A stretch of 64,000 nucleotides of DNA from an uncultured Clostridia bacterium (GTDB lineage Bacteria > Bacillota > Clostridia > TANB77 > CAG-508): the NCBI GenBank assembly GCA_944392455.1, contig CALXWP010000005.1, positions 1 to 64,000 of the forward strand, read 5' to 3'. Made by a program: the position numbers and the translations under genes. The notes beneath the pieces are model-generated. The model was not told where the DNA came from, did no database searches, and saw nothing but the letters and a program-made list of their open reading frames with translations. This document shows positions 27,563 through 36,878 of this stretch, piece after piece (position 1 is the stretch's first letter; every line of letters starts with the position of its first letter).

Positions 27563-28795
27563 ATGAGCAGAGTTCTTGGGATCATTGCAGAGTATAATCC
27601 ATTTCATAATGGACATCTTTATCATATTGCTAAATCTAAACAAGAAACAGAAGCTCAATATGTTATTGGAATAATATCTGGTAATTTTGTACAAAGAGGT
27701 AATACATCTATAGTGAATAAATGGACTAAAGCAAGAATGGCTTTATTAAATGGAGTTGATCTTGTTATAGAGCTTCCAACAGTATATAGTATATCTAGTG
27801 CCGAAAATTTTGCTGAAGGAGCTGTAAAAATACTTAATTCATTAGAAATTGTAGATACTATTTCGTTTGGAATGGAAACAAACGATATTTCTACATTAAA
27901 TAATATTGCAAATGTTCTATATAATGAACCAAAAGAATATGTAACAATATTATCACATGAGTTAAATAAGGGTAATTCATATCCAAAAGCAAGAGAAAAC
28001 GCACTAATGATGTATTTAAATGATATAAAAAGATATGCAAATGTACTTACTGGCTCAAATAATATTTTAGGCATAGAATATTTAAAAGCCATGAGAAAAA
28101 CAAAAAGTAAAATCATTCCTGTAGGAATAAAAAGAGAAAAAGTATTATATAATGATAAATATATAGTAGATGAATTCGCAAGTGCAACAGCAATAAGAAA
28201 AATGCTTATGACAAGAGAATTAAATGATATTAGTAAAGTAATGCCAAGAAATTCATATTTATTGTTAGGAGAAGAGCTAAAAAAGGGTCATTATGTTATA
28301 GATATTTCTAGATTTGAAAAAGAAATTATATATAATTTAAGGAAAATGTCAAAAGAAGATATAGCAAAACTTCCAGACGTTTCAGAAGGATTAGAAAATT
28401 CAATAAAGAATGCAGCAGATTCTTGTAATAATCTAAAAGATTTAATAAATATAGTTAAGACTAAAAGATTTACCCAAACTAGAATACAAAGGATTCTATT
28501 ATATAGTTTAATAGGAATAACAAAAAAACAAATGGATATTTCTAAAAAAGTAACACCATATGTGAGAGTTTTAGGGTTTAATAATAGAGGAAAAGAATTA
28601 ATCTCAGAAATGATGAATATCAATCCTAAATTAAATGTTGTAACATCAGTAAAAAAATATATGGATACAGTAGCAAATAAAAATTTAAAGGAGATGCTTG
28701 AAACAGATATACTAGCAACTAATATATATACACTTGGTTATTATTCTGATTCATATTCAAATTTAGATTATACAAATAAAATTGAAATAATATAA
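27563..28795 (+). CDS. tmcAL: tRNA(Met) cytidine acetate ligase (YlbM)
   Basis: TmcAL activates acetate with ATP and acetylates the wobble cytidine of elongator tRNA-Met (ac4C34). The 410 aa protein has the nucleotidyltransferase-like start GIIAEYNPFHNGHLYHI and SGNFVQRG, followed by family blocks ELPTVYSISSAENFAEGAV and LTGSNNILGIEYLKAM. ATG 27563 has AGGAGGG upstream. It is transcribed divergently from rnhA, with coaE 31 bp downstream. Confidence 0.92.
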   Translation: MSRVLGIIAEYNPFHNGHLYHIAKSKQETEAQYVIGIISGNFVQRGNTSIVNKWTKARMALLNGVDLVIELPTVYSISSAENFAEGAVKILNSLEIVDTISFGMETNDISTLNNIANVLYNEPKEYVTILSHELNKGNSYPKARENALMMYLNDIKRYANVLTGSNNILGIEYLKAMRKTKSKIIPVGIKREKVLYNDKYIVDEFASATAIRKMLMTRELNDISKVMPRNSYLLLGEELKKGHYVIDISRFEKEIIYNLRKMSKEDIAKLPDVSEGLENSIKNAADSCNNLKDLINIVKTKRFTQTRIQRILLYSLIGITKKQMDISKKVTPYVRVLGFNNRGKELISEMMNINPKLNVVTSVKKYMDTVANKNLKEMLETDILATNIYTLGYYSDSYSNLDYTNKIEII

Positions 28796-28826
28796 ACACA
28801 TAAATGAAAATAAAGAAGGGAAAAGA

Positions 28827-29426
28827 ATGGTTATAGGGTTAACAGGTAGTTCTGGAGCTGGTAAAAGCACAATCTGTGAAATTCTAAAAAAGGATTATAA
28901 AGTAAAAATAATAAATGCAGATAAAATAGCTAAAAAACTATCTAGAAAGGGTACAAATTATATAATTGATATAATAGAAAAATTTGGAACAGATATAGTT
29001 GATGAAGAAGGAGAACTGAGGAGAAAGCGTTTGGCAGAAATTATTTATACAGATCCAGAAAAAAGAAAAGAGTTAAATAATTGTACTTTTAAGTACATAA
29101 GAAAAGAAATAGAAAAACAAATAAAAAAAGAAGAAAATAGTGATAATACAATCATAATAGATGCACCACTTTTATTTGAATGTGAATTAGATAAATTGTG
29201 TGATAAAGTAATAGGAATTATATCAAAAAGAGACTTACAAATAGAAAGAATTGTTGCAAGAGATAATATTGATTATGAAAATGCAGAAAAAAGACTAAAT
29301 GCACAAGAATCTAATGAATTTTATATATCTAAATGTGATGAAATTATAGAGAACGATAATGATATATTTCATATAGAAAATTTAGTTAAACAAATAGCTG
29401 ATAAATATAAGATAGAGAAAAAATAA
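28827..29426 (+). CDS. coaE: Dephospho-CoA kinase
   Basis: Last step of coenzyme A synthesis, phosphorylating the ribose 3'-OH. The 199 aa protein has P-loop GLTGSSGAGKST, the INADKIAKKL substrate region, IIDAPLLFECELD and the lid-like RDNIDYENAEKRLNAQ. Normal family length. AGAAGGG precedes the ATG. Confidence 0.95.
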   Translation: MVIGLTGSSGAGKSTICEILKKDYKVKIINADKIAKKLSRKGTNYIIDIIEKFGTDIVDEEGELRRKRLAEIIYTDPEKRKELNNCTFKYIRKEIEKQIKKEENSDNTIIIDAPLLFECELDKLCDKVIGIISKRDLQIERIVARDNIDYENAEKRLNAQESNEFYISKCDEIIENDNDIFHIENLVKQIADKYKIEKK

Positions 29427-29461
29427 AATGAAAAAATGCAAATAAAAAATATAAATAAAAG

Positions 29462-29500
29462 ATTCTTTAAATATAATAAATATATTTGAAGAATTTTTTT
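29462..29500 (+). terminator. Terminator after coaE
   Basis: ATTCTTTAAATATA (29462-29475) pairs with TATATTTGAAGAAT (29481-29494) and is followed by a T-run to 29500. Confidence 0.75.
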
Positions 29501-29502
29501 AT

Positions 29503-29531
29503 TTGACATATACAAACTAATGTTTTATAAT
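29503..29531 (+). promoter_or_regulatory. Promoter of dinB with embedded candidate LexA box
   Basis: TTGACA (29503-29508), 17 bp spacer, TATAAT (29526-29531), all consensus. The spacer holds CAAACTAATGTTT (29513-29525), an imperfect inverted repeat shared with the recA and umuC promoters. A bound repressor here would block polymerase. Confidence 0.75.
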
Positions 29532-29546
29532 AACTTTGGTGGTAAT

Positions 29547-30767
29547 ATGGATAATAAACAAAGACAAATACTACATATTGATGTTAATAATGCATTTTTG
29601 AGTTGGACAGCTATTGATAGATTAGCTAAAGGAGAAAAAATAGATATAAGAGAAATAGAAGCGGTAATAGGCGGAGATGAAACTAAAAGATCGGGAATAG
29701 TGCTTGCTAAAAGTATGAAAGCTAAAAGAAAAGGTGTATGCACAGGTGAAACATTATATCAAGCACGATTAAAATGTCCAAACTTACAAGTATTTAAAGG
29801 CGAGTATAAAAGCTATAGAAAGCATTCTAATGATTTATATAAAATATTACAAGAATATACTGATAAAATTGAAAGATTTAGTATCGATGAATGTTTCTTA
29901 GATATGACTGAATATTTAGGAAATGATACTTTAATAAATAAAGCGTATGAAATAAAAGATAGAGTAAAAAGAGAATTAGGCTTTACTGTAAATGTAGGTG
30001 TTGCTCATAATAAATTACTAGCAAAAATGGCTTCGGATTTCACTAAACCTGATAAAGTCCATACTTTATATGAAGAAGAAATTCCAAGTAAAATGTGGAC
30101 ACTTCCTGTTTCAGAATTATTTATGCTAGGAAGAAAAACTTTACCAAAGCTATATAATTTGAAAATAAAGACAATAGGAGATTTAGCAAAACAAGATAAA
30201 ACTCTTATGGTTAAGAAATTTGGTAAACATGGCCTTGTAATGTGGGAATATTCTAATGGTATAGATAATTCAGAAGTAAATTATTTAGAAGAAAAACCTA
30301 AAGGAATAGGAAATTCTGTAACACTACCAATGGATATAAACAAAAAAGAGAAATTAGAAGAAGTCTTGCTAACTCTTACAGAACAAGTTACATATAGATT
30401 AAGAAAATATAATATGTATGCAAATGTAGTAAATGTTCAATTAAGAACAAAAGATTTTAAAGATTTTTCACATCAAAAAAAGCTTTTATATGCTACTTCT
30501 AATACAAAGGAAATATATAGAATAGCAAAAGAGCTATTAAATGAAATGTATAAAAATGGTATAGCAATTAGATTAGTAGGAGTAAGAGTAGATAATTTAG
30601 TAGATAAAGATGAAGTTCAGCTTTCTTTATTTAGTGATGAAACAGAAAAGAAACAAGAAAAATTAGATGAAGTTGTAGATAAATTAAAAGATAAATATGG
30701 TTATTCAAGTATAACAAGAGCAGGCAAACTTCATTCTGAAGATATTATAAAACTAAAAGATGTATAA
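29547..30767 (+). CDS. dinB: DNA polymerase IV (Y family)
   Basis: A translesion polymerase of 406 aa. Active-site acidic residues are in ILHIDVNNAFLSW and RFSIDECFLDMTEYL. A helix-hairpin-helix region (GRKTLPKLYNLKIKTIGDLAK) and little-finger domain follow, and QLSLF near the C-terminus fits a beta-clamp-binding motif. An in-frame ATG at 29520 lies in the promoter, so ATG 29547 must be used; the mRNA leader would be only about 9 nt, containing GGTGG. Confidence 0.93.
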   Translation: MDNKQRQILHIDVNNAFLSWTAIDRLAKGEKIDIREIEAVIGGDETKRSGIVLAKSMKAKRKGVCTGETLYQARLKCPNLQVFKGEYKSYRKHSNDLYKILQEYTDKIERFSIDECFLDMTEYLGNDTLINKAYEIKDRVKRELGFTVNVGVAHNKLLAKMASDFTKPDKVHTLYEEEIPSKMWTLPVSELFMLGRKTLPKLYNLKIKTIGDLAKQDKTLMVKKFGKHGLVMWEYSNGIDNSEVNYLEEKPKGIGNSVTLPMDINKKEKLEEVLLTLTEQVTYRLRKYNMYANVVNVQLRTKDFKDFSHQKKLLYATSNTKEIYRIAKELLNEMYKNGIAIRLVGVRVDNLVDKDEVQLSLFSDETEKKQEKLDEVVDKLKDKYGYSSITRAGKLHSEDIIKLKDV

Positions 30768-30782
30768 AAGGTAGACATAATT

Positions 30783-30811
30783 TTGACAATAGTGAAAAAA
30801 GATAGTATAAT
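30783..30811 (+). promoter_or_regulatory. Promoter of the 161 aa gene
   Basis: TTGACA (30783-30788), 17 bp spacer, TATAAT (30806-30811): perfect consensus. Confidence 0.75.
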
Positions 30812-30872
30812 AAATTCTATCCATTAGGATTAGTATATGCATTTCAACTCAAAATCGAGAAAGGAAAACGTT

Positions 30873-31358
30873 ATGGATGAATTTTATGATTCGCTTATTA
30901 ATGCTTTTCGGGATGGAAAACTCAAAGATGGTGCAGCAGTTTATTATAAACCTGATAACGCACAAGAGATACTTCATTTTGAGGCATTTAAGTTTGGAGA
31001 AACAGTAAAACTCATTTCAGCAGAATCAAGCAGGTTGGTTGTAATTCCTCCAATTAGCATAAAAAAGGCAAGTTTTGCTGATATGGAAAGAACAGCCAAA
31101 AACAGCTTCAATAATGCTGTACTGAGAGCAGAAGGGAGAATGGTGCAAAGAGCAGATTTAGCACAACTATTTAAAACAGGCAAGCACATTTTTTTTGAAA
31201 ATAATTTCTTTTATTATCATGAAAAAAGAGGTATGATGTATAGAACAAGCAAAAGCATATTACATCCAATTGGTTGTCTTATAATTGTTGAATTTAATCT
31301 GCCAAACAACATTTATATCGACTTTAACTCGCGCAGATTAGACTTCTCCACATTCTAA
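30873..31358 (+). CDS. Unrecognised 161 aa protein with atypical composition
   Basis: ATG 30873 follows AGAAAGGA and gives MDEFYDSLINAFRDGKLKDG. The protein looks soluble and mixed alpha/beta, with an aromatic stretch HIFFENNFFYYHEKRG near residue 115 and no signal, membrane segment or Cys cluster. I know no matching family. Arg codons CGG and CGC and several CTC codons occur, whereas neighbours use AGA almost only. The gene has a consensus promoter and a strong terminator of its own, so it is an independent unit and possibly acquired. Confidence 0.65.
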   Translation: MDEFYDSLINAFRDGKLKDGAAVYYKPDNAQEILHFEAFKFGETVKLISAESSRLVVIPPISIKKASFADMERTAKNSFNNAVLRAEGRMVQRADLAQLFKTGKHIFFENNFFYYHEKRGMMYRTSKSILHPIGCLIIVEFNLPNNIYIDFNSRRLDFSTF

Positions 31359-31417
31359 TTGCAAATCGTAAAATAATATTTTCCAAAGAAATATTTCATT
31401 GGAATACAAATAAAAAA

Positions 31418-31468
31418 GCAAATATTGTTATAGCTTTGAAACTATGACAGTGTTTGCTTCTTTTTTTT
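31418..31468 (+). terminator. Terminator of the 161 aa gene
   Basis: A 16 bp stem with G-T pairs between 31418-31433 and 31442-31457, loop CTTTGAAA, then a T-rich run to 31468. Confidence 0.85.
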
Positions 31469-31601
31469 GAAAAAATAAACCTAAGTGAAATATAATACTT
31501 AATGTTTACAAAAAAATTTTTTATGGTATAATGCAAATATAAAAGAAAAAAAGTAGAAAAATGTAGAAATGTGTGATTTGTAATAAAAAGGGGGAGAATA
31601 G

Positions 31602-32576
31602 ATGGAGGAGAAAAACGAAGTAAAGGAAGAAATGAAAAAAAATAAAAAAACTACTGCAGAAAAAGTAAAAATAGATAATGCATCTAAAGATAATAAAAAA
31701 GCAAAGAAAGAAACAAAGAAAGTAACAAAAAAAGAAAAAGTAGAAGATAAAAATAAAACAATAGAAAATAAAAAAGAGAAAAAAGAAAAAATTAATAAAG
31801 AAGCTATAAAAAAAGCAAAGAAAAATAACAAAAATAAAACAAATAGTAAAGAAGTAAAATTAAATAATGAATCAAATGAAGAAATAAAAAAAGAAGATGA
31901 TCTTACTTTTAGAAGAGTGGAAATTAAACAAGAGAAAAAGAATCATAGATTCTTAAAATTCATATTAACTCTTGTGATCATTCTTATTGCTGCATATTGT
32001 ATATTTTTTTCAAGAAACTTCATTATATTAAATAATATATATAACCAAATGTGTGAAATAGGAAGTTCTAAAAATTATTCATATGAAATGGTAAGAAAAG
32101 AAGAAGGAAAAGAAGTAACAAAAATAACATATTATAAAAAAGATAATGTAGAAAGAGTAGATTTAGAAGATCAAAATCAAAAAGTAAACACTATAACTGA
32201 TCTTGAATCTAATCAAATAACAACATGGTATCCAGAAGAAAAAACGGCTACAATATATAATACAGAAGTAACTACTAAAGTACGTTTACCATTAGAAGAA
32301 AGTATAAATTATCAAGAATCTAGAGCATTTATGGGGCTTACTAGTATAATATATTCAGAAGAATATAATTCTAAAGATTGTTATGTAATAATGCAAATAT
32401 GCAGACCAAGTATGATGGGTTGTTCTGAAAAAACATGGATTGACAAAGAAACAGGATTAGTAGTAAAAAGAGAATATCTAAATTATACAGTAGAATATAG
32501 TAATATAGAATTAAATAATGTAAGAAATATAGATGCACCTGATTTAAGAACATATAAAGTAGAAAAAGAGGATTAA
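31602..32576 (+). CDS. Membrane protein with Lys-rich cytosolic domain and extracytoplasmic LolA-like domain
   Basis: 324 aa. Residues 1-115 are extremely Lys/Glu-rich and probably disordered; a single transmembrane helix lies at about 117-137 (FLKFILTLVIILIAAYCIFF). The outer region (about 140-324) contains repeated strand patterns (KITYYKKDNVERVDLED, ITTWYPEEKTATIY, KTWIDKETGLVVKREYLN) like the LolA/outer-membrane lipoprotein-carrier-like fold found in Firmicute surface proteins. That assignment is tentative. GGGGGAG precedes the ATG; csaA follows 2 bp downstream. Confidence 0.6.
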   Translation: MEEKNEVKEEMKKNKKTTAEKVKIDNASKDNKKAKKETKKVTKKEKVEDKNKTIENKKEKKEKINKEAIKKAKKNNKNKTNSKEVKLNNESNEEIKKEDDLTFRRVEIKQEKKNHRFLKFILTLVIILIAAYCIFFSRNFIILNNIYNQMCEIGSSKNYSYEMVRKEEGKEVTKITYYKKDNVERVDLEDQNQKVNTITDLESNQITTWYPEEKTATIYNTEVTTKVRLPLEESINYQESRAFMGLTSIIYSEEYNSKDCYVIMQICRPSMMGCSEKTWIDKETGLVVKREYLNYTVEYSNIELNNVRNIDAPDLRTYKVEKED

Positions 32577-32578
32577 TT

Positions 32579-32908
32579 ATGGCTACTATAGAAGATTTTA
32601 TGAAATTAGATATTAGAGTTGGAACTATTATAGATGCAGAATTAAATAAAAAAGCTAAAAAACCAGCATATAAGCTAAAAATAGATTTTGGAAAAGATCT
32701 AGGAATAAAAACTTCGTCAGCACAAATAACAGAGGTGTATAAACAAGAACAGTTATTAAATAAACAAGTAATATGTGTTGTTAATTTTCCACCAAGACAG
32801 GTAGCAGATGTTATGAGCGAAGTATTAGTATTAGGTACAGAGTCAAAACAAGGAATAGTATTATTAAGAACTGATGAAAAAGTTGAAAATGGAGATAAAA
32901 TTTCTTAA
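32579..32908 (+). CDS. csaA: CsaA-type tRNA-binding domain protein
   Basis: A 109 aa single OB-fold protein of the EMAP/CsaA family: DFMKLDIRVGTIIDAELNKKAKKPAYKLKIDFG, then KQVICVVNFPPRQVADVMSEVLVLG. CsaA dimers are described as export chaperones in Bacillus, and the fold also binds tRNA. It starts 2 bp after the upstream stop, so it is translationally linked to the membrane protein gene. Confidence 0.88.
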   Translation: MATIEDFMKLDIRVGTIIDAELNKKAKKPAYKLKIDFGKDLGIKTSSAQITEVYKQEQLLNKQVICVVNFPPRQVADVMSEVLVLGTESKQGIVLLRTDEKVENGDKIS

Positions 32909-32944
32909 AAAATATAAATAAAAAATTAAATAAACACTATAAAT

Positions 32945-32979
32945 AAAGGATATATATTAGATATTAGTATATATCCTTT
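32945..32979 (+). terminator. Hairpin after csaA
   Basis: AAAGGATATATA (32945-32956) pairs with TATATATCCTTT (32968-32979). Confidence 0.6.
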
Positions 32980-32996
32980 AGAGTTTCTTAATATAG

Positions 32997-33025
32997 TAGA
33001 CAAAATAGAGCTATTAATGTATACT
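32997..33025 (+). promoter_or_regulatory. Promoter of the first ABC module
   Basis: TAGACA (32997-33002), 17 bp spacer, TATACT (33020-33025) with upstream TG (extended -10). Confidence 0.6.
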
Positions 33026-33056
33026 GTTACAGAAAGAAAAGATGGGGGAAAATCAA

Positions 33057-33767
33057 ATGAAATTAATAGTTGAAAATCTAGAAAAAAAGTTTGGAAAAAA
33101 AGAAGTATTAAAAGGTATAAATTTTACTTTTGAAAAAGGAAAAATTTATGGATTATTAGGAAGAAATGGAGCTGGTAAAACTACTTTTTTTAATTGTTTA
33201 AATGAAGATATAGACATTGACAATGGTAATTTGCTAATTGAAGATGATACAAATAATAAAAGAAAATTAGAAGTAGTAGATATTGGGTATGTTGTGTCAA
33301 CACCTACTGTTCCTGAATTCTTAACAGGTAGAGAATTTTTGAAATTCTTTTTAGAAATAAACGAAAAAAAGATAGATAATATAAAAACAATTGACGAATA
33401 TTTTGATTTTATGAAAATAGATAAAGAGGATAGAGATAAATTATTAAAAGATTATTCTCATGGAATGAAGAATAAAATGCAAATGCTTGTTAATATTATA
33501 GCAAAACCAAATATTCTATTACTAGATGAACCTTTAACTTCTTTAGACGTAGTTGTAGCAGAAGAAATGAAACAGATGCTAAAAGAAATAAAAAAAGATC
33601 ATATAATAATATTTTCTACGCATATAATGGATTTAGCATTAAGCTTGTGTGATGACATAGTTATATTAAATAATGGAATATTGGAGCAAATTGATAGAAA
33701 TAATCTAGATGATATAGAGATGAAAAATAAAATAATTTCAGCATTAAAGGAGGAAGAAAATGTTTAA
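33057..33767 (+). CDS. ABC transporter ATP-binding protein (exporter module 1)
   Basis: 236 aa ATPase: Walker A GRNGAGKTT, Q-loop region around VVSTPTVPEF, signature YSHGMKNKM, Walker B ILLLDEPLTSLD and switch His FSTHIMD. ATG 33057 has GGGGGA upstream. It overlaps the permease gene by 8 nt, so the two are coupled. Such two-gene ABC-2-like systems export peptides, lipids or drugs; the substrate is not evident. Confidence 0.88.
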   Translation: MKLIVENLEKKFGKKEVLKGINFTFEKGKIYGLLGRNGAGKTTFFNCLNEDIDIDNGNLLIEDDTNNKRKLEVVDIGYVVSTPTVPEFLTGREFLKFFLEINEKKIDNIKTIDEYFDFMKIDKEDRDKLLKDYSHGMKNKMQMLVNIIAKPNILLLDEPLTSLDVVVAEEMKQMLKEIKKDHIIIFSTHIMDLALSLCDDIVILNNGILEQIDRNNLDDIEMKNKIISALKEEENV

Positions 33768-35331
33768 TACTTTTATTCAATCCTTTAAATTAAGAAATTG
33801 CTATAAAGTAAATTCAATAATTTATTCAATAAAACAAATTCCTTTAATAAAAAGAATATTGCCTGATAGTTTATATAAAAGTTTAATCTTAAAGATTATA
33901 GGAAATATAATAAGTATAATATGGGAAATTAGTTCGATTTTTTTAGGAAAATTAATATATATAGCAGCAATGATATTTGGAATGATGGGATTATATACTA
34001 CAAATAGTAGTGGTACTTTTTTAACTATTTTTACATTTCTTACTATAGCTGGAAGCTTAATGAATACATATATGTTTAATCCAACAAAGGATAAATATTA
34101 TGCTATGTTTATTATGAGAATGGATGCAAAAAAATACACTATATCAAATTATATATATGCAATATTAAAAGTGATTGTAGGGTTTATGCCATTTACATTA
34201 ATATTTGGATTAATTGCAAATATTAATATTGGTATTTGTATACTTATGCCATTCTTTGTTGCGAGTTGTAAAATAATATTTAGTACATATGCTTTAAATG
34301 AATTTGAAAGAAAAAAAGTGTATATAAATGAAAATAAACCGGTAAGATTTATTTGGATTATTGTAGGAATATGCTTATTATTAGGATATGGACTTCCTTA
34401 TGTGGGAGTAACATTATCAGAGATTGTTTTTCTTGTAATTAGTATATTAACGATAGTTGTTGGAATATTCTGTATAAAATATATTTTAAAATTTAATAAA
34501 TATAGAGAAATGTATAAAAGTATATTAACAGAAGATAATATGAATGCAAAAAAGACAGCAGAAAAGCAAGTAAAAGATAATATACTTAATCAAATAGATA
34601 TTAATGAGAAAATATCAAGTAATAAAAAAAGATTTAAATATTTCAATGATTTATTTATAAAAAGACATAGTAAAATTTTATTAAAATCAGCTAAAAAAAC
34701 AGCTGTTATAAGTTTATTTATAATTATAGGAGTTATATTTGTTACACTATTAAATGATACTTTTAAAACAAAAATCAATGAACTTTTAATGAATTCGCTA
34801 CCTTTCTTCGTTTTTGTTATGTACATAATAAATAGAGGACAAGTAGTAACACAAGCAATGTTTATGAATTGTGATCATAGTATGCTTACATATTCATTTT
34901 ACAAAACACCAAAATCTATATTACTTTTATTTAAAGAGAGAATAAAAAGTATAGTTGGTATAAATTTATTACCTGCAATAGTAATTGGATTAGGTCTACC
35001 TATAATTTTATATGTGACAGGAGGAACAGATAATATATATAATTATTTGATCCTATTTGTTTCGATTATTTGTATGAGTATATTCTTCTCGGTACATCAT
35101 TTGATATTATACTATTTATTACAACCATATAATATAAATAGTGAGACTAAAAGTAGTACTTACCAAATAGCAAACTTTATAACATATATGGCATGTTTTT
35201 ATATTTATCAAGCAAAAATGCCAACAATATATTTTGGTATAGGAACAATCATTTTTGCAGTTTTGTATGTAATAATATCTTTATTTATAGCGTATAGATT
35301 AGCTCCAAAGACTTTTAGAATAAGAGTATAA
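33760..35331 (+). CDS. ABC transporter permease (exporter module 1)
   Basis: A 523 aa membrane protein with about ten to twelve hydrophobic segments, two clusters separated by a charged cytosolic stretch (about 250-310). No periplasmic-type or peptidase domain is seen. Partner of the ATPase with which it overlaps. It resembles the large single-subunit permeases of Firmicute ABC-2 exporters; family assignment is by context and topology only. Confidence 0.75.
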   Translation: MFNTFIQSFKLRNCYKVNSIIYSIKQIPLIKRILPDSLYKSLILKIIGNIISIIWEISSIFLGKLIYIAAMIFGMMGLYTTNSSGTFLTIFTFLTIAGSLMNTYMFNPTKDKYYAMFIMRMDAKKYTISNYIYAILKVIVGFMPFTLIFGLIANINIGICILMPFFVASCKIIFSTYALNEFERKKVYINENKPVRFIWIIVGICLLLGYGLPYVGVTLSEIVFLVISILTIVVGIFCIKYILKFNKYREMYKSILTEDNMNAKKTAEKQVKDNILNQIDINEKISSNKKRFKYFNDLFIKRHSKILLKSAKKTAVISLFIIIGVIFVTLLNDTFKTKINELLMNSLPFFVFVMYIINRGQVVTQAMFMNCDHSMLTYSFYKTPKSILLLFKERIKSIVGINLLPAIVIGLGLPIILYVTGGTDNIYNYLILFVSIICMSIFFSVHHLILYYLLQPYNINSETKSSTYQIANFITYMACFYIYQAKMPTIYFGIGTIIFAVLYVIISLFIAYRLAPKTFRIRV

Positions 35332-35454
35332 GATATAATAAATTTAATTATTAAACAAAAATTAAGAAAAAATAAATATTTTTTATATAAATTAATGATA
35401 TACTTATATACATAAAATATAAAATGAAAATTAAGAGAAGAGGAAATATAAATA

Positions 35455-36171
35455 ATGAGTAAAAGGACAAAAGTATTTAAATACACATTAATGGTTTTAG
35501 TAGTAGCTGTAATTGTTGGTTTAATAGTTTATTTATTTCCTGTAATAAGAAATTTAAGTACTCCAGAGGGACAAGTTAATTTTAAAGAGCATATTGCTAA
35601 TATGGGTTTTATCGGTTATTTAGCTTTATTTGGATTACAATTCGCACAAATATTTTTAATAATTTTACCAGGAGAGCCAATTGAATTTTTAGCAGGTATG
35701 TGTTATGGAGGATTAGGTGGTTTCTTATTTATAACTATTTCTGCATGTATTATTTCAACTTTAGTATTCTTGACTGTAAGAAAATTTGGAAGAAAATTTG
35801 TATATAGTTTTTGTAGTGAAGAAAGAATAAAAAAAATAGAAACTAGTAAATTATTTAGAAATCCAAAGAAGATTGAATATATAATGATACTGCTATTTAT
35901 AATTCCAGGAACTCCTAAAGATCTACTTGTATACATAGCAGGGTTATTACCGTTAAAACCACTAAGATTTATACTTATTTCTACTTTTGCAAGATTTCCG
36001 TCAGTTATATCATCAACATTTGCAGGCAGTAGTTTGGTAAAAGGTAATTGGAAATTTAGTTTGATAATATATGGTTTAACATTTCTAATTGTGGCAGTCA
36101 TTATATTTATAATAAATAAATTGGATAAAGATAAGACCGCAGAAGAAGCGGTAAAAGCGATGAAAGAATAA
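35455..36171 (+). CDS. TVP38/TMEM64 (VTT/DedA-like) membrane protein
   Basis: A 238 aa protein with about six hydrophobic segments and VTT-domain features: LPGEPIEFLAGMCYGGLGGF (re-entrant loop), the following G-rich helix, FIIPGTPKDLLVYIAGLLPL and a conserved Arg in FARFPSVISSTFAGS. Members of this superfamily include lipid scramblases and flippases; the role here is unassigned. AGAGGA precedes the ATG. Single gene. Confidence 0.88.
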   Translation: MSKRTKVFKYTLMVLVVAVIVGLIVYLFPVIRNLSTPEGQVNFKEHIANMGFIGYLALFGLQFAQIFLIILPGEPIEFLAGMCYGGLGGFLFITISACIISTLVFLTVRKFGRKFVYSFCSEERIKKIETSKLFRNPKKIEYIMILLFIIPGTPKDLLVYIAGLLPLKPLRFILISTFARFPSVISSTFAGSSLVKGNWKFSLIIYGLTFLIVAVIIFIINKLDKDKTAEEAVKAMKE

Positions 36172-36292
36172 ATCAAAAATGAAAATTAAAAATAATGAAA
36201 TAAATAATAATTGATATTATTATTTTAAAATGAATAAAAAAATAAATTTAGATCATAATTTATATATATTAAATAAGAAAGAGGGAATATAT

Positions 36293-36742
36293 ATGATTAC
36301 TGAAGACCTAAATTTATTTTTATCTAATTTAAATGTTTTTTATAGAAAATTACAAAATTATCATTGGAATATTATTGGAGAAGATTTTTTTAATGTGCAT
36401 AGTAAATTAGAAGAATTATATGATGAAATAAATAAACAAATAGATGAAATTGCAGAACATATATTAAGCATAGGGCAAATGCCTTTAGGAACAATGAAAG
36501 ATTATTTAAATACTGCACAGATTAGTGAAGCAAGTAATGAAAAAAAATGTTCAAAACATATATATGAAACAATATTAAAAGACTATAATATTTTAATAGA
36601 AAATGTTACTAAAATAAAAGAAGATGCAGACAATCAAAATAAATATTCTACATCAGCTTTAATGGATGAATACCTTGTAAATTATGAGAAAATAGTTTGG
36701 ATGATAACACAATTATTGATGAATAAAGATAATAATAACTAA
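36293..36742 (+). CDS. Dps/ferritin-like protein
   Basis: 149 aa, four-helix ferritin-like. The Dps iron-site pattern is visible: NYHWNIIGEDFFNVHSKLEELYDEINKQIDEIAEHIL (H near 22, H34 and D/E around 42-52). Dps proteins form 12-mers that oxidise iron with peroxide and shield DNA. ATG 36293 has GAGGGA upstream; the longer frame from 36230 lacks a site. Confidence 0.88.
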   Translation: MITEDLNLFLSNLNVFYRKLQNYHWNIIGEDFFNVHSKLEELYDEINKQIDEIAEHILSIGQMPLGTMKDYLNTAQISEASNEKKCSKHIYETILKDYNILIENVTKIKEDADNQNKYSTSALMDEYLVNYEKIVWMITQLLMNKDNNN

Positions 36743-36755
36743 TAGAAAATGAAGT

Positions 36756-36797
36756 AAAAAAATAACACCTTAAAATATTTAAGGTGTTATTTTTTTG
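36756..36797 (+). terminator. Terminator of the Dps-like gene
   Basis: AATAACACCTTAAA and TTTAAGGTGTTATT form a perfect stem flanked by A-run and T-run. Confidence 0.88.
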
Positions 36798-36816
36798 CAA
36801 AATTATGAATAATATA

Positions 36817-36845
36817 TTGACAACTGTTATACACTGTTATATATT
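36817..36845 (+). promoter_or_regulatory. Promoter of the YtrA-ABC operon
   Basis: TTGACA (36817-36822), 17 bp spacer, TATATT (36840-36845), overlapping the operator described at 36823-36857. Confidence 0.7.
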
Positions 36846-36857
36846 ACATATAACAGT
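36823..36857. promoter_or_regulatory. Probable YtrA-type operator
   Basis: ACTGTTATAT (36833-36842) and ATATAACAGT (36848-36857) make a perfect 10 bp inverted repeat around ATTAC, covering the -10 element. A third copy of ACTGTTAT lies directly upstream at 36823-36830. This fits autorepression by the GntR-family regulator encoded just downstream. Confidence 0.75.
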
Positions 36858-36878
36858 TAAAAAGAAAAAGGTGATTTT

